DNA of 64,000 nucleotides from Pelodera strongyloides (taxonomy: Eukaryota > Nematoda > Chromadorea > Rhabditida > Rhabditidae), in NCBI GenBank assembly GCA_036852015.1, contig JAANDG010000149.1, positions 1 to 64,000 of the forward strand, written 5' to 3'. Positions 23,975-36,900 of this stretch are shown piece after piece. A model generated the notes under the pieces. The model saw only the letters and a list, made by a program, of their open reading frames with translations. It was not told the DNA's origin and searched no databases. Every line of letters starts with the position of its first letter. The first letter of the stretch is position 1. The position numbers were made by a program, and so were the translations under genes.

Positions 23975-24064
23975 GAGAGCAAAAGACTTAATACTTAATA
24001 ATAAAAAATAAAATGAAAACTCTCACCGGGTATGTGAGCAGCCCCCAACTTGTCGTGTTCTACA
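21178..24064 (-). CDS. Unassigned gene, two exons recognised
   Basis: Two minus-strand exons are compatible in phase: 24,064-24,027 (acceptor CAACAG, encoding VEHDKLGAAHIP, donor GTGAGA) and 21,326-21,178 (acceptor GCTTTTAG, donor GTAGGT). The second encodes 49 residues, including MKNLQRNRLESARLLHYAIL and TSNQFQVALERLNL, which look helical. The first exon ends one base into a codon and the second starts with two, so they join. No start, stop or family was recognised. The large intron between them contains a MITE, a SINE and a second copy of the first exon. It could be a gene between DDX24 and the EF-hand gene on the same strand, or a chance pair. Confidence 0.35.
22585..23002. mobile_element. 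MITE, TTAAAGGGTCAGGCCCATTT termini
   Basis: The ends TTAAAGGGTCAGGCCCATTT and AAATGGGCCTGACCCTTTAA are exact reverse complements. Arms of about 190 bp are nearly identical inverted copies, with CCTTCGCGCTGATTGG palindromic blocks near the centre. It is non-coding. Confidence 0.88.
23530..23740. repeat. Duplicate of an unassigned-gene exon plus SINE-like sequence
   Basis: On the minus strand, about 23,592-23,533 repeats the 24,064-24,027 exon (VEHDKLEAAH) with an upstream AG and a downstream GTGAGAG. Overlapping its 5' side, the plus strand at about 23,592-23,660 has a tRNA-like head: GAGTGGCGTAATGCG as A box and GGTTCGAGTCC as B box. A GA microsatellite follows at 23,940-23,980. Confidence 0.45.
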
Positions 24065-24097
24065 CTGTTGAGCACCGTTCCACTATTTCCTAAGCCT

Positions 24098-24357
24098 GAA
24101 GCCGCGTTCGAGTTGGGGAAGAGTTGGAATTCCGGAATTCCACCGTTCGAGTTGGACGGAAAAACGTGAGTGGAAAAGCAAAAATACCGTAGTGGAATCG
24201 TTGTGGGATTATATTTTTGTCAACTGCAAGAGCCAAAAATGACGCTTGACTCCGACGGTTGGGGTTAAATAGCGGAAAAACATTTACTTTTCCGGTGTCC
24301 TATCTCGAACGGTGGAATTCCGGAATTCCACAACTTTTCCCAACTCGAACGCGGCTT
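24098..24357. mobile_element. MITE with AAGCCGCGTTCGAGTTGGG ends
   Basis: The left arm GAAGCCGCGTTCGAGTTGGG, then TTGGAATTCCGGAATTCCAC and GTTCGAG, is matched in reverse complement at the right end (CCCAACTCGAACGCGGCTT). It carries its own internal EcoRI-type GAATTCCGGAATTC palindrome in each arm. Confidence 0.8.
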
Positions 24358-24790
24358 AAACCGTCGAAGCTTACATAGAATCCACAACAAACTGCCTCTG
24401 AACTCAGATAACTCAGTTTCAGTTTCAAAAATTTATCGTGAACAAACAACAATCCAAAATCCAAACAGTATAACAACAATAACAGATAACAATAAAAACT
24501 CAGATTATCGAAAACTCAAAAAATCAAACAGCTTACCAAACAGAAACAGAACAGAAAAACAGCTATAATCAACAATAACAACAATAAAAACAACTATTAA
24601 ACCAAAAACTGCCATTCAGAACCTACGTCAGAACTCAACTCCATCAGATTTACCTAATAAAGATCACTTAACGAAGCAAAAAAAACTACTCAAAGCAGCT
24701 AGAAATGATTACTTCTTACAAATTCTAGAACACGATTACTTCTCCTTACACAATCAATAACAAAATACTACAACAGTGCCAAAAATACAA

Positions 24791-27700
24791 CTACTTCTTC
24801 TTATTCTTAAATTTCCTCACTTTGATATCCTTTGCCGTCAAATGCTTTCTACTCTTCTTCTTTAGTTCTTTTCTCTCTTCGACCTGGAAAGATTCAAGGT
24901 AAGTGTAAACCCATAAGTTTCGGGTTTCAGACCACTAGTTCGCTTAAAAGCCAAATAACGGCCGGTTTTTGAAACACATCGAGTACACCAGTATTCTTAA
25001 GCAGTTTAGGCAAATTAGCATAAATTATAATAAAAAATCAGTTAAATTCGAGAATCTTCCATAAATACACAGGAATACAGTTGTCCACGATGCGTTTCAA
25101 AAACCTGCCTACCTGCCTGTATTTCACTTTAATAATTCATTTTTTTTAATAGAGGATGTTTTGCCATGTTTCACAAAATACATATACTCGTTGCGAAATA
25201 TATCTTACTGGTTGAATCGTGTTGCTAAGTTACCATATCGTGAGTGACAAGATGCACCCATTTCTATCACACAAAACAAATATAAGACATCTATTCCCCC
25301 CTTTATATATAAATCTTTGTTGAAACAATGAACAAACGCAAAGAAACAGTAAAACAAAGCACTAAAGGGAAAAGACAGACAGGCGGGCCCTAACAAGAGG
25401 ACCGGCAACTTTCGGTGCTAAGAATTCACATTGGTCTGTGGAGGAATGCAACAGAAAGTTTAGACATCTATAATAAGGTGTAAGATAAGGTTAGAGGTGT
25501 AAGATGGAGCAGCGACCTTTTTGCCAGAATCCGGCCAGCAGGCCTCAGCAGGCCTTCCCAACCAAGTGAGACTGATCAGCGGAAAAGAAAGTTAAAGTTC
25601 CATAAATATTCCAACCTGTTGCTTGAACGAGTCAATAGCATCCAGAGTCCTCCTTCCCTCATACTCCTTCGAAATCGTATGAGTGATATAGCGGGTCTTC
25701 TGCAATACAAAAAAGGTAAATCACAATATTCACACACATGATTTGCACCTCGAGCAAAGTGTAATAATGCATAATAGACAGAGTTCCGGGTCAATTCGGC
25801 GTTTTTTACGCAGTACATAATATAGTCCGATTCAGGATCCAGATCATATGCATTACATAATTCGTAAACGCCATCCCTTACAAAATGAAAAGGCCAAATT
25901 GCTCTCAACCCGTCAATACGACAAAAAAAACTCTGATACTCCAGAAGATTTATCACAGGTCAAGACGTCAAGAGTCACACAAAAGCAAATAACCGGCTAT
26001 CATTCAAAACCACCCACCGGCAATGTTCCCCTATCAGCAGCCGGGAGTGGTTGCGCGAGGAGGATTTTCAGTTCCTTCTGAAGGGTCTTCTCCTTGGCTC
26101 GGTATTCGGCGATCTGCTCGCTAACTGCCTCCTTGTCAGACTTCCTATTAAATAAACACTTGTTAAACGTTCAAGAAAATATATTACCTGGCACACCTAT
26201 TTGGGAAATATTTGCCAAGTCCAAGAACACCGTACAAAGAAAAAATAAAACACCCATCTAGGTTTACGAAGTTTTTTTTGCCACTCAATAATATGTCGAT
26301 AACAGAGCAAACGGTGCGCGCAACTAAAGGCAGAGGGGTGAAATATTACGTTTTCTAACAAAGTGATGGGCATTGAAAATTAATGATTCACGTCTTCCTG
26401 TACGTCACATTAGACCAGTTCCTGAGTATGCATGACGTGGTACTTATCTCATACATAATTAGGACCTGGTCGAGAACATGCACGATATCAATTACCCGTA
26501 ATATGCTTTAACACAAAACTAATCCCACTCACTTTTGGTCCAAGTTAATGTCACATGCCTTGGCCGCCTTTGCAAACCAATTCTCCTGGCTCTTCACCTG
26601 TAAAAAAAGAACAATACTAGTCTACTGGCGAAACACAGCCTGTGGAGTTCTGTGTAGCTATGGTCGTCCCAAAATGGGAGACTAGAACACCACACCAAAA
26701 CACATTTACATACACACACTCATACACACACTCTCACACGACACACACTCATACGCACACTCTACTCTCACACGACGCACTCACATACACACACTCATAC
26801 ACTCTCTCTCACACACACGCACGCACACTCACACACACACTGAAATACCTACCCTTGACGCCCTGTGTGCCAATGAATCAATCTCTGAAGCAACTTCCAC
26901 TCTAGGTTCCAGTGCATTGTACAGCTCGGAAGCATCAATGGGGAATACGGGCAGGTCTTCTTCTAGAAACAACAAAGCAAACTTTAGGAAACAATTACCA
27001 GCGAAAGCAATATGCCAAGGTAAGGTAAGTTAGTTAAGGAAGGTAAGGAGGTTACCTGGCTACACGCTCAGCCTCAGCCAAACAAACATACAACGAGGAT
27101 AAGACACATTACCTCGATTCAGATTCTTGCAAATATTCCTGTACGACTGTGCTGATATCGGATCGACAAGTAGTACAGTAAGACCAACCGACGAAGCACG
27201 AGCGGTACGACCCGAACGGTGGATGTACAGCTGAAAGAAGACGGATCTAACCTACCACTACTGTCCTCTGAATGCTAACAAAAGATATGAAACTCTACAG
27301 GGATGACGAGACACGCCCGCCGCTTATACATGCTAAACAAGCACATTCAGGCTGCTAGGAAAAAAAAACAATCCATTGGTTGGTTCATTTACATATTCGT
27401 AAGATTTGGTTGAACATGTTTGTTTAATAGCTTCCTTTGAAGACTTGAAGGAACGTGCCCATACATAACTATACCGAAAAAAGAGAGAAGTTCATGGAAC
27501 AATACCTCAGCAGTGTTGGGCACATGATAGTGAATAACATGTTCGATCCCCTTGATGTCCAATCCACGAGCGGCCACATCGGTGGCCAGGAGCACACTGT
27601 TGGGAACAGCTGAAAATAGATACCTATGTATTCTCGGTTGTCTTCTAGGCACGTTATTCTAATTCTTCTAACAAAGACTACGGATACTCATTCAAAGTTG

Positions 27701-30700
27701 TTCGAAGTCAACGCCTTCAAGTTATTCTAGGTCTTTGATTGATGTCCATGTCCACGAGGCCATAGGGCCATAGGGCATAGGTTGTGCAAGATACGATTCC
27801 CGAGGCCGTATTCACCAACACACAGGGAACGAGGGAACCCTCCCTAGGTTCGCGAGCGCTCTGAACCTCTTCTTGAACTCCCTAGGGAGGCCAGGGAGGG
27901 CTCCCTGCGTCACGCAGCGTCGCGTTGGTGAATACGGCCTCTGCTACGCTACAATGTTCATAAAAAAAGTGTAAAGCGCTAAGCATTCGACAGAGAAAGA
28001 ACAGCAACCTAGTAAGAAGTAATAAAACGTTCAATAAATCACGAGCCAAAAAACATACCAGTAAACTTCTCGAGGTTTGCCAATCGTTGTCTCTGGTTCA
28101 TTTTGGCGTGCAGAAGCATTGGTTCCGGGCTGAACTTTAACTTGCTGAGGATACCGTGAAGTCTCCTGAACAATACGATTTAATCAGCATAAAATATTGG
28201 CGATTGAAAAGGGGAAGCAGAGATAGAGAGGCGCGTGACGACAGAGGGGAGCGATGGAAGATGGAAGAAGAGGAAGAGGGAAGGAAGGGAGGGAGATAAA
28301 GAGGGAGGGAGGGAAAGGGAGCGAGAGAGAGAGAAGTGGTGGGAAGCACAGAAGGGAAGGGAGAAAGAAATGATAAAGGGATGCTCACCTGGACGCATCT
28401 ACTGAATTGATGAAGATCAACGTTCTTCCACGGTAACGATTCAGCAAATAAGCCACGATCGTATCCTGCAACGACAAAAGGTTAAAAAATCGCCTCGTAC
28501 TCGTAATTTGTGAATTCATATGTCATAGGTCCCTTTTCTTGCTTCCCACTTCCCACTGCCATCGGATTTCACTCTAATTACACTGTAATCTGAGATCAGT
28601 GGTCTGATAACTGATTGTGAGTGACACGACACTTTGACACGACCCTCGTTCAAAAAGTGCACTAATACGGTGGTGATTATGTTATGGGTCTTCTTAACAA
28701 ACAGCTGTAGTTGATTAACTAAACAGTACAGTTGATCTAAAAATTACAATCACCTTCATCAACAAATTGTCACAATTGATGCGTGTCTCAACCAGTCTCT
28801 CAGCAGTTCCCTTGTGTTTTGTGATGTCAAACACCTTGCGCTGCTTTCGCAGACCCGTCATTTCCACGATACGCTCTAAAGACTGGTTTTAAAACATAAT
28901 TTTCTCACCAATAAGCTAATATGCCCTTTTCGATGTTCGAGGAAGAAACTTGATGTAACTTTGTACATGAGCCGACATTCAAAAGCTCATGATAATACAA
29001 GTCCGATCGTAAGCATAGTACATCAGAGAAGAAAAACGAACCCAAAAAACTGATAAGTACAATTGATCTAATAACTCACTGAGTTTTTCCGCGGCAGAAA
29101 GTTGAGCGGCCGCCTGTGTGTCCTTCTTTCCCGTAGGATTCACATACGTGAGTGTAGCAGAAAAGACCAGCGTCTGCAGTTTTTGTGCAGCACTTCTGAA
29201 GAGTATAGTAAAATCTCAAATATAAATGGCAGGTACAGTGCCAAGGAAAGATAGCTTTTGCCTACTTTGATAACCACAAATAAAGGAGAAAGAAAACAAC
29301 ACCCAGCCACACTTTGCTCGTTGGCTAATGGCTACTCTGCTCTCTACGTCTCTACGCAACAAGGCATAAGCCTTGAACACTGTATACTGAACTAACCACA
29401 TAAGTGGCTTAGGCTTAGGACAAAAGTAAGAGTGTAAAAATCTCTATTTAAACCCACTTCTTGACATGTCCGAGGATGAGCTCCAGCTCCTCAAAATGAC
29501 CCCTTTCCACCATTCGATCCGTCTCATCAATAACCAACACACGAAGACAGGACATATCAGCCAGATAGGATATCGCGTCCATCTGGACAAAGAAAGGGAA
29601 TAAAATTAGCTGCACAAAAACGTTTCCCACGAACCACTAAACTACCAGAAATCCAGAAAACAAGCAGCGAAGGGAAAAACACAGGCATATACAAAATGGT
29701 TTCTCTATAAACAATTAGTTCCCACAACATCTACAACATCATATAATCCTCAGACCTCACACTTTCAAAGATAAGAGAATATAATCAACCGCTTTTTTAA
29801 ATCATCTTCAAGTAACACGACAATAACGTAAACCTTTAGCCGGCGGCGAAAAAACGTGCGCCCAACAATAACGGCTCAAATCCTGAGCACAGACAGAGTG
29901 CGCGGCACACTTGCTCAAAAATCTCAACTCAATAATAACTAAACATCACTCACTCCGCCCATAAGTCCCCACAAACGTCCCGGTGTTCCGATCACAATCT
30001 CGGGTTTCGTATTCAGCAAACGTTGTTGCTTTTGTGCCGACAGACCTCCGACGATTGACACAGCCTGCAAAAAGAGATATTAAATAAATTAAATCTCTTA
30101 CGATTCAAGAGCGTGCACCTTTATTCAAGGGTGAAAATACGTTTTCAATGTTTGCTTATGACATGCTCCGCAGAGGTCCAGGGGCCAGGAGGGATCGCCC
30201 ACGATCCCCTCGCCCGGTGTTGGTTTCAAATGTGTCGCGGGCCGGAATCGAACTCGGGCCGATTGCGTTAGATACGAAAGCGCTGCCATTGGAGCATCCG
30301 GCCCCGTGGATCGCGGATATTCTAATTCAACAACAAACTAGTTATATCATGAATGGTTACAAGATGTTGGTGCCTAATAAGTAGCCTAGTTGTAGGCCTT
30401 TTCAGAAGACCCTAGCGTACGGGTAGACGGCAACAAGATAGCTCAAATAAAACCACCCACCCTTTTAATATTCGTATATTTGATGAGCGCGTTGACGTGG
30501 TGCTTAACCTGAACCACCAGCTCTCTCGTAGGGGCTAGGACCAGAACCAAAGGACCAGTTCGCTCACCCTCAGCATTCTCTAAAAAAAATGATCCCTACA
30601 AGACGATCAATATGAACCGCTAGCGGAAAGCCTGTCAATTCCACACCGACCATACCGTTCGCCTTATGTGTTCTCTAAGAAACATAATCTAAAATGAGAT

Positions 30701-33700
30701 CAACAAGACGTACTCATTATGAACTGCTAGCCGAAAGCCGATCAATTCCATCCCGAATCCTAATCTCGAAACGGAATACTAACTAAAGAATAATTCATAC
30801 CTTGCGCCTCCAAGCATCGACATACTGCAGGAATCGCATAGGCTAGCGTTTTGCCAGAACCCTAAACATAATCAATAAACTGTGTACACTGGTTGCCTCA
30901 CTTCCCTATAACACGGAAATATATCTAGCTCCCTCTTAAATTTAAAAACTTTTCTGGAAGAGGTGGTTTCCTGAACAAAACAATGACCATGTTTTACGAA
31001 TCTAATATCTGCACTTGGGTAACAATCGTATTCAATATGGCGTGTGTATTCAAGACATCAAAATAAATAAAAAATTATGCTCCACAGGCTCTATCAGTAG
31101 GGTTGCTCATAAAACAATACACATACATCGTTATATTAACTAACTAAAACTAACAGGTAACAAAGAAACACAAAAAACGCACCGTCTCAGCAGCTCCTAG
31201 AATATCCAGACGGTCTCTGACAGCCGTGGAAAGGACTTTCGCTTGGATTTCGGACGGATTGTAGAATCTACAAGAACAAATAAGTTTGGACAATTTCTTC
31301 CGAAAGTGAAAACCCCGCTGTGTGCCCGATTATTTGAGGGACTTCATCGGGCACGTATCGGGGGTTTCAGTTTCCCATGACATTCAGGACCACCACCAGT
31401 CACCAGCCTGTTGTACCAGTCTTCCATAACCATAATAATTCATAGATTCTTTACACTATAATAATGTGATGTACTGGAGGATCAGGCAATGTAACATGAC
31501 GTGTCCGTAGTGTAAATTAACCAAATAACTGAGAAAAAAACTCACCCCAAGTCACCAATCGCTTTGAGAATCGGCTTGGGTAAATCAAACTGGCGCCAAT
31601 TTGAAATATCAACAGGGGTAATAGCTGGCGAGGGTTCTAAATAACCGTTAGTCAACATCATGTCACATATGCCCATGTGACAAATAACGAAATGTGTTTT
31701 TTAATGCATGTAAGTAAACTCGTCGACCAACACACAAGACACACACACACAGAGACACACATACCCACAAAAGGTAGACCCACAAACACACACGCACACT
31801 AGCTGGACCTAACACAAACCTGCTGCCTGGTTGCCTTCCTCCTCCGAGTCATCGTCCTCATCACTTGGTTCATTTTCCTTCTCCTAAAAGGATACCTGGG
31901 GCATATTCACCACTCTATTCCGCCGTGGGGGAACTTCTGTCTTTTCTTTTTTTCCCTAAGACTGTCATGCTCAAGTTAGAATTCCATTTGCTGTCCCTAA
32001 GGGAATCGCGGCGGTGAACACGGCTTCTGGATTATCTACGTACATTCTCCCTCCTGTTGAGTTCTCCTTAAGTATGTACCTTAAAGGGCTTAACTGTAAG
32101 AAACTCACCCACTACCGAGGACTCTGATTATGCATTAATCGATGTCACATTGGTAGAAAAAATATGTATGTACATATCACAATCACACCAACTAACCTCC
32201 AGTTTTTCAGCTGCCAGCTTCTCTTCATCACGCTTAGCCTTCTTTGCGGCAAGCTCGGCTCGTCTTTGCTGAAAGTGGGGAGTTTTCATGTTTCATCATG
32301 TTTCACGAGCCTAATATCTAAGTCTCGCAATCGAACTGTTCGATTGATGTTCACATTTGTTCTCGGGAGATAGAGTAAACTGTAACGAGTAATAAGGTTT
32401 TATCCCCCGAATGTGCCCAGGACGGAAAAGAACAACAAAACAAGCAAACTGGGCTGGGCACATACCTGTAGCAATTTTCTCTTTTCCCTCCTGTTCAATT
32501 TCTTCGGTTCTTCTCCTGATGCTGAATCCCCAGGTGGCACGGACGTCTGTGGAGCTTTCGTTGTTTTCTCGACAGCAGCCTGCTTTGTTGGCACCTAAAA
32601 TATGATTAATCATCTCACGATATCACACAATCACACACAGGAAATTCTACATGGCAGCAAGTAAACTCACACTAAACTTGCCACCTATTACGAAAATGTG
32701 CTATCTGGAAATAAATTATTAGTAGTCAAACTCGGAAATGAAACAAACACAAAAGCACAATACCACCAACACGCACCTCACCTGCCGTTCCTGGTTTCGA
32801 ACCCTTCATAACTGTGCCCAGGACGGAAAAGAACAACAAAACAGGGCACAACATACCTGTAGCAATTTTCTCTTTTCCTTCCTGTTCAATTTCTTCGGTT
32901 CTTCTCCTGATGCTGAATCCCCAGGTGGCACGGACGTCTGTGGAACGTTTGTTGTTTTCTTGACAGCCGCCTGCTTTGTTGGCACCTAAAGTATGATTAA
33001 TCATGTCACGATATCACAAGAAATTCTACATGGCAGAACAAGTAAACTCATTGAACTTGTCATCACCTATTACGAAAATGTATTAAAACTTGCCATCTGG
33101 AAATAAATTATTAATAGTCAAACTCGGAAATGAAACAAACACAAAACAATACCACCAACACACACCTCATCTGCCGTTCCTGGTTTCGAACCATTCAAAA
33201 CTGCCGCCTTTCTTTTCACCTTCTTACGTCTCTTAACTTCAGTTGTCTTAACTTCAGGTGCGGTAGTGGTGGTGGTAACAGGGGCTGCAGGAGGAGCAGG
33301 ACTCTCGGTGGCAGACTAAAAATGACCGTAAATTTTACCCATACCTTACAAACCAGCTAATTTTACTAGGGCTCGGCCATACAGACAGAAAACAAAACGC
33401 TACGCGATAATCTAAACTTCTCATCAAAAATGAAATGACCCAAAGTACTGATCAAAAATACAGAAGGTCACAAAAAATGGAACATACTGGCTGTTCCTTG
33501 ACAGCGGTAGATTTCTTCTTGCCCTTGGCCGGTTTCGGTGTTGTGGGAGCGGAAGCGGAAGCCGTACCATCCGTTACCGTCACATTCAGCTTCTAAAAGA
33601 ACAGTCATTTCTTGGGAAAATCTGACAAATACATCACGCTAAGAAAATATAAAGATTCTGACATCTTATTATACAAAAAGTGAAAGACTTGTTTGTTCGT

Positions 33701-33833
33701 TTGTTGCATGTCCGCACCGAGAATTCATATCGTATTGACATAACTAAAATCTGCAAGGTTCGATACCTAGAGTGTATGCATCTATCAATCTTGTCCGTAA
33801 GCGGAAAATAGTACCTTTTCTTTTTTAACAATG

Positions 33834-33890
<57 letters not shown>

Positions 33891-33901
33891 TTTTTTTTTT
33901 T

Positions 33902-33958
<57 letters not shown>

Positions 33959-36900
33959 TGGGTTTCTTTGTTTTTGTGGCGGATTCAGGAGTTGGCTGCA
34001 CTGGCTCAGAAGGCTGAAAATGTCCATAATAAAAAAGCCAACAATAGAAAAAAAAGGATTATATACAAAAAAAAGTGTTCTACGAAATATTTTATTTTCA
34101 AACCAACCTGCTCATCTCCTGCCACTGTGCTCGATTTTTTCTTCTTTCTCATTTTATCTTCTAACTTGCTTGGGACGAACTCCTGAAGGAACAGTATACA
34201 CTGAGATCAATTATTCGTATACAGTAAGATCAATTAACCGTGTCTGATTAAACACATCAACACAGGAAAGTGAAAACCCCGATTTCGCCCCGATCATTTG
34301 TCTAAAAACCCCGATTTCGCCCCGATCCTGTCAAAAAACCCCACAAAAAGCCCGATCACGTCCCGATTTCGCCCCGATCACAAATAATCGGGGCATAATT
34401 GGGAACAAGGCCGGATTTCGCCCCGATTCTTTCAAAAACCCCCGATTTCGCCCCGATCATTTGTCGAAAAACCCCGATTTCGCCCCGATCATTTCCCAAA
34501 ACCCCGATTTCGCCCCGATCATTTGTCGAAAAACCCCGATTTCGCCCCGATCACGGCCGGATTTTTTGAGGGACTTGATCGGGGTTTTTAGTTTCCCATG
34601 TAGCGCTTCTTAACTCAACGGTATGGATAGCACTATCATACACAGTATGAATACTGGGTACTGGGAACCCCAAGTTAGATTTTGCCGGGGAGTCTCCCTC
34701 CCTTGGTCCTTTGCTTCTTGTTTATCCTTATTGTGAAGGTTATTACACTAACTAACCAACATAGTCTATTTGTGCACCCCTTGTATTCCTGTTGTTCTGT
34801 ATTTCATTAGTATACGGAAAATGCTATATCCTTATTTTGCTTTGTGTGTGTTGTGGTCCAATGCCAACGGACAAGTAAGACTATAACAATATCCTATTTA
34901 TCCAATAACAAGGGAAAACAAAAAACGAACAATCAACGGTATAGTCAAGATAAACAAACAAAAAAGGCAAGAGCTGGTAAAAAGTAAAAAGGATCGGCGG
35001 GTCTCCTGGTCAGTCCCCGATATTACACTAATTTGCTTTATATGGGGGAAGAAAGGAATGTGTAGGTGTCCTAATGTGTTATTGTAATATTTGCATACGT
35101 AATGGGTGATGGAAAATGATATACATATTACGAATTATACAATATATTAAATAACAAGAAAGCTAAATGAATAAGTTAAGGTTAAGGGCTTAATCACGGT
35201 TAACCGTGATACTCCGGCGGAAGGAAGTCGTCGTCCAGGAATCGTCGTAGAGGATACTGATAACGCTCGAGAGGAATTGTGGAGGAAATATCCTTGTTGA
35301 GGAGGAAAGGGAGTGGGATAATGGATAGGGTGTTGACATACTCTGGAGAGGAACTGTAGAACTAATTCCGGGGATCGCTGAGGTGGAATGGAACGACCCG
35401 GATGGAGTAGTCCGGGCACACTGCTACGTGGTGTGAGTCGGCATCGCAGCGCTTGCACCTACGCCCCCCCTGAGGACATTCATTGCGGGGATGAAGTCCC
35501 AGACAGCGGTAACACCTGTCGTGGCGCAAGAGGAACTGCCTCCTCTCGATCACACCCCTGAGGACGAAGCATTGATGGGAGGGGTGTGACTGTCTGCAAA
35601 AGGTGCAGAAAACTGCTGAGGTCGAGGACGGCGGAGCTCGTTGAGGACGGGGAGCAGAGGAGGTGTAGGAATAATGCGTGCGAGATCGTTGTGAGGGGGA
35701 ACGGGAGCGATTGGTGGAGGAGTAGGACGGATCAGGCGTCGGTGATGGGGAACGGGGCCGGGAAGGATTACCTCTCTTTCGAGGAGGCTGGGCAGTAGTT
35801 GGTCGCTCACTACAGAATTTCTGTCGGGGAGGAGGGGTCTCTCGCGACGATTCTGATGAAGAATCGTTTGTAGTGGGCGAGGACTCGCGTGATGGGGACG
35901 ACGACGAATCTGACGAAGAGACTTCTTCGTGCGGAGGTGGAGAAGGAGTGGATGATGGAGAAGTAGGAGCTGGGGACGGTACTTCTTGGATCGAACCCTT
36001 TTCCCGAAGGAGACCGGGAGGAGGAGGAGTAGATAGGTGGTGCTTAATATCGTCGAGCACATGATTAAACGAGCGGAATAGGGAAGTGGTGAGGATCTCT
36101 TCATCCGTGATATATCGCTTGCACTCGTCACCGGTAAAGGTAGCAAAGCCACCTTGCACACCCATGGTGACGAGCACCTCCAGATGGCGGAGCTCACGTT
36201 GGTGAAGGGTTATAATGCGTGGGAATATTTGGAGCTGTCCTGAATAACCATTGTATTCTTCTATAGTGGAGGAGTTTTGAAGAAGTTGGAGGAGGTCGTA
36301 GGCCTCCTTGACAGTCTGTTTTCCCTCAGTGAATGCCGTGCGTAAGGCATAGAGAGACACGTCGGCGTCATAGTCACCGACGGGATCGTGGAGCGGACGA
36401 TAGGTGGACATCTGGAATCTGAGATAGTTATTGCCCAGGAAGTGGGATGTACATATAGGGACCAGCGGAGGGTATACGTGATGATGGATATTACAAATCT
36501 TTCTTGGGGAGGTGACGTAGGAAGCGAAAGAGAATACAACATGAACGAAATTGAAAAAAGACGTACAAGAGTAGGATAAAGAGTAAGCCAAAGCCAACAT
36601 AACGTAGGTAGGTTAACCAAGATGTGATGAAGGAGAGGATGGAAAGGGAAGGAAAATGGATGTTATTGAGGAAGGAACCTAGGGTAGTGTAAGAAACGTT
36701 ACTCAAGATGGAGCGAACGGAGGAGTCGCCGAAGACAGAGAGCGGAGTAACATCGAATAATTGACCGATAACGTGGAGGGATGTGCGGCTTGCCGGACAC
36801 TTAAGTTGGCAGGCAATGTCTGTCGTGGAGCGATTTTGGTGGAAAGTGAGCGTGAGAGGAGAACCCTGTGGGGAGCATGGTATAGAAAAGATGTTGTCTC

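Noticed and set aside
30225..30316. tRNA gene on the minus strand
   Set aside because: The acceptor stem pairs, but the anticodon loop lacks the conserved U33 and the sequence continues into a SINE body with a copy elsewhere.
33831..34247. Plus-strand ORF beginning with poly-Phe
   Set aside because: Product of the T-run; the real signal is a DDX24 exon on the other strand.
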